Part shown: positions 62,733 through 64,000 of the stretch, in pieces
How the letters are laid out: every line of letters begins with the position of its first letter
Numbering within the stretch: the first letter of the stretch is position 1
Assembly (NCBI RefSeq): GCF_018687495.1
Contig: NZ_CP061293.1
Span: 496,001-560,000 of the forward strand
Length of the DNA stretch: 64,000 nucleotides
Origin: Polynucleobacter sp. MWH-Svant-W18
GTDB lineage: Bacteria > Pseudomonadota > Gammaproteobacteria > Burkholderiales > Burkholderiaceae
Direction of reading: 5' to 3'
Made by a program: the position numbers and the translations under genes
The notes under the pieces: generated by a model
Database searches by the model: none
The model's input: only the letters and a program-made list of their open reading frames with translations
What the model was told of the DNA's origin: nothing

Positions 62733-63833
62733 ATGTCCGGCAAAGAAATCATGTTTACCCCAGTGAGCCTTGGCTCAATTCAACTGAAGAATCGTTTGGT
62801 AATGGCGCCATTAACCAGAATGCGCGCAGTTGCGGGTGATGTGCCCAATCCTTTGGCAAAGACTTACTATGCGCAGCGCGCAAGTGCAGGATTAATCATT
62901 ACTGAAGCAACCCAAATTTCTCCGCTCGGCATGGGCTATCCAGCTACCCCCGGTATTTATTCTGCAGAGCAAACTGCTGCTTGGAAAGAAATCGTTGAGA
63001 CAGTCCATACAAAAGGCGGTTCAATCGTTGCGCAGTTGTGGCACGTTGGCCGTATTTCTCATTCCTCTTTACACCCAGAGCAAGGTCTGCCAGAAGCGCC
63101 TTCAGCAATTGCGCCTGCAGGACAAACTTATGGTGCCGATTGGAAGTTGCACGACTATGAAACTCCAAAAGCCATGACTCTCGATGATATTGTGCGTCTC
63201 CTGAAAGAGTTTGAAGCTGCAGCGCAAAATGCCAAGGCTGCTGGTTTTGATGGGATTGAAATCCATTCAGCGAATGGTTATTTGTTGGATCAGTTCCTGC
63301 AAGATAAAACCAACCAACGCACCGATCAATACGGCGGCTCAGTTGAAAATCGTCTGCGTTTGTTGGGTGAGGTAATTGAAGCGGTCAGTAAGGTATTCGC
63401 TAGCGATCGTATTGGTGTGCGTTTGTCTCCATACGGAACATTTAATGATATTGGTGATAGCGATCCAGTTGGACTATTTAGTGCGGCGATTCAAAAACTC
63501 AACGCTTATAACTTGGCTTATGTGCACATGATTGAGCCACGAGCTACTAGCGCAGGTGGCGGTGAGCAAGTCAACGAAGAAGCACCAATTACCTCTGAGC
63601 TCTTCAGAGCCGCTTATCAGGGCAAGTTCATCACTGCTGGTGGTTACGATCAAGCCTTGGGCGAGAAGGTCTTGGAAGAGGGCTTGGCTGACGCTGTAGC
63701 TTATGGCCGTCTCTATATTTCAAATCCGGATCTTGCGGAGCGCTTTCAGAAAAACGCACCCTTAAATCCTTATTACCGCGCTACTTTCTATGGCGGTCAA
63801 GAGGCAGGCTACACCGACTACCCAACTCTTTAA
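62733..63833 (+). CDS. Old Yellow Enzyme family alkene reductase
   Basis: The 366-residue FMN enzyme reduces activated C=C bonds at NAD(P)H cost. Features are LKNRLVMAPLTRMRA (FMN-binding), AQLWHVGRISH, the substrate-binding HSANGYLLDQFLQD (His and Asn) and the C-terminal GRLYISNPDLAERF. The ATG at 62733 has AAAGG seven bases upstream. Transcribed alone, away from the rubredoxin gene, and followed by a terminator. Confidence 0.92.
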   Translation: MSGKEIMFTPVSLGSIQLKNRLVMAPLTRMRAVAGDVPNPLAKTYYAQRASAGLIITEATQISPLGMGYPATPGIYSAEQTAAWKEIVETVHTKGGSIVAQLWHVGRISHSSLHPEQGLPEAPSAIAPAGQTYGADWKLHDYETPKAMTLDDIVRLLKEFEAAAQNAKAAGFDGIEIHSANGYLLDQFLQDKTNQRTDQYGGSVENRLRLLGEVIEAVSKVFASDRIGVRLSPYGTFNDIGDSDPVGLFSAAIQKLNAYNLAYVHMIEPRATSAGGGEQVNEEAPITSELFRAAYQGKFITAGGYDQALGEKVLEEGLADAVAYGRLYISNPDLAERFQKNAPLNPYYRATFYGGQEAGYTDYPTL

Positions 63834-63851
63834 AAGAACTCGAGTTCACAG

Positions 63852-63887
63852 ATAATCCCCACACCTCGGTAGTGGGGATTATTTTTT
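63852..63887. terminator. Intrinsic terminator after the Old Yellow Enzyme gene
   Basis: ATAATCCCCAC / GTGGGGATTAT forms an 11-base stem with a nine-base loop followed by T-run. The stem also covers the stop codon of the leftward gene at the window edge. Confidence 0.87.
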
Positions 63888-64000
63888 GTCTTCAGAATCT
63901 TTGATCAGCCCGTATTGATTGGCAATCAGTATGAGGGCAATGGAGATGATGCCTAAGGCAAAAAACTGCCATTGATGCAATATTGCCGTTCCAATCACTG
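63879..64000 (-). CDS. C-terminal end of a membrane protein (partial)
   Basis: The last 40 or so codons of a leftward gene encode FFALGIISIALILIANQYGL, a transmembrane helix, and a polar tail KDSEDKK. The rest lies beyond the window, so no function is assigned. Its stop codon is inside the terminator hairpin. Confidence 0.6.
   Translation of the reverse strand, partial: VIGTAILHQWQFFALGIISIALILIANQYGLIKDSEDKK

Overview
The window is a piece of a chromosome of a betaproteobacterium of the family Burkholderiaceae, most like Polynucleobacter. This is an inference from gene content and gene order (bamA-skp-lpxD-fabZ-lpxA-lpxB-rnhB, ppsR/ppsA, the Anbu cluster, smpB/ratA/rnfH, guaBA), from moderate base composition and from very tight gene packing. 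No rRNA or tRNA gene and no CRISPR array was seen.

Positions 1-11.4 kb hold the outer-membrane assembly and lipid A block (end of rseP, bamA, skp, lpxD, fabZ, lpxA, lpxB, rnhB), an RNA methyltransferase, and the PEP synthase/regulator pair ppsA/ppsR. Positions 11.4-15.6 kb are a four-gene leftward operon of the ancestral proteasome-like protease Anbu with its usual partners (ATP-grasp, alpha-E, transglutaminase); an NtrC-like palindrome lies in front of it. Then come smpB, ratA, rnfH, guaB and guaA.

Positions 20.07-28.21 kb are an AT-rich integrated island inserted at the last codons of guaA. The ends carry a short direct repeat (ATTGAGTGGGA plus a stop codon), so the target gene stays intact, and a 19-bp repeat (TTACACAAAAGTTACACAA) lies just inside each end. 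Cargo: a tyrosine integrase, a leftward set of three small genes, a small protein with an HUH-like HxH and a YxxK motif, a second recombinase reduced to the catalytic domain, three unrecognised proteins, and at the far end two overlapping genes that look like a methyltransferase and a PD-(D/E)xK-like nuclease. This last pair is the best candidate for an undescribed system.

Positions 28.2-43.1 kb return to core genes: a ferritin-like protein, a lipoprotein, queE-queD-tadA-ldcA and a SOUL protein rightward; a leftward envelope-glycosylation operon (GT39, flippase-like, GT9, PAP2) ending in rlmJ; a DUF3047 lipoprotein; divergent copA and a small copper-chaperone-like protein; and apbC/mrp.

Positions 43.1-54.0 kb form a respiratory formate dehydrogenase locus: DUF3305, DUF3306, a poly-ferredoxin, a TorD-like chaperone, a small Tat protein, catalytic FdhA (Cys, not selenocysteine), FdhB, a small lipoprotein, cytochrome b FdhC and a small exported protein, followed on the other strand by a tungstate-type ABC importer (tupB, tupC) without a visible binding protein. 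The remainder holds a BFD-like ferredoxin, a nuclease/phosphatase and a cardiolipin synthase, a CoA-transferase with an acyl-CoA dehydrogenase, a YqaA-type membrane protein, 3-hydroxybutyrate dehydrogenase, a PuuD membrane domain, a rubredoxin/rubredoxin reductase pair and an Old Yellow Enzyme.
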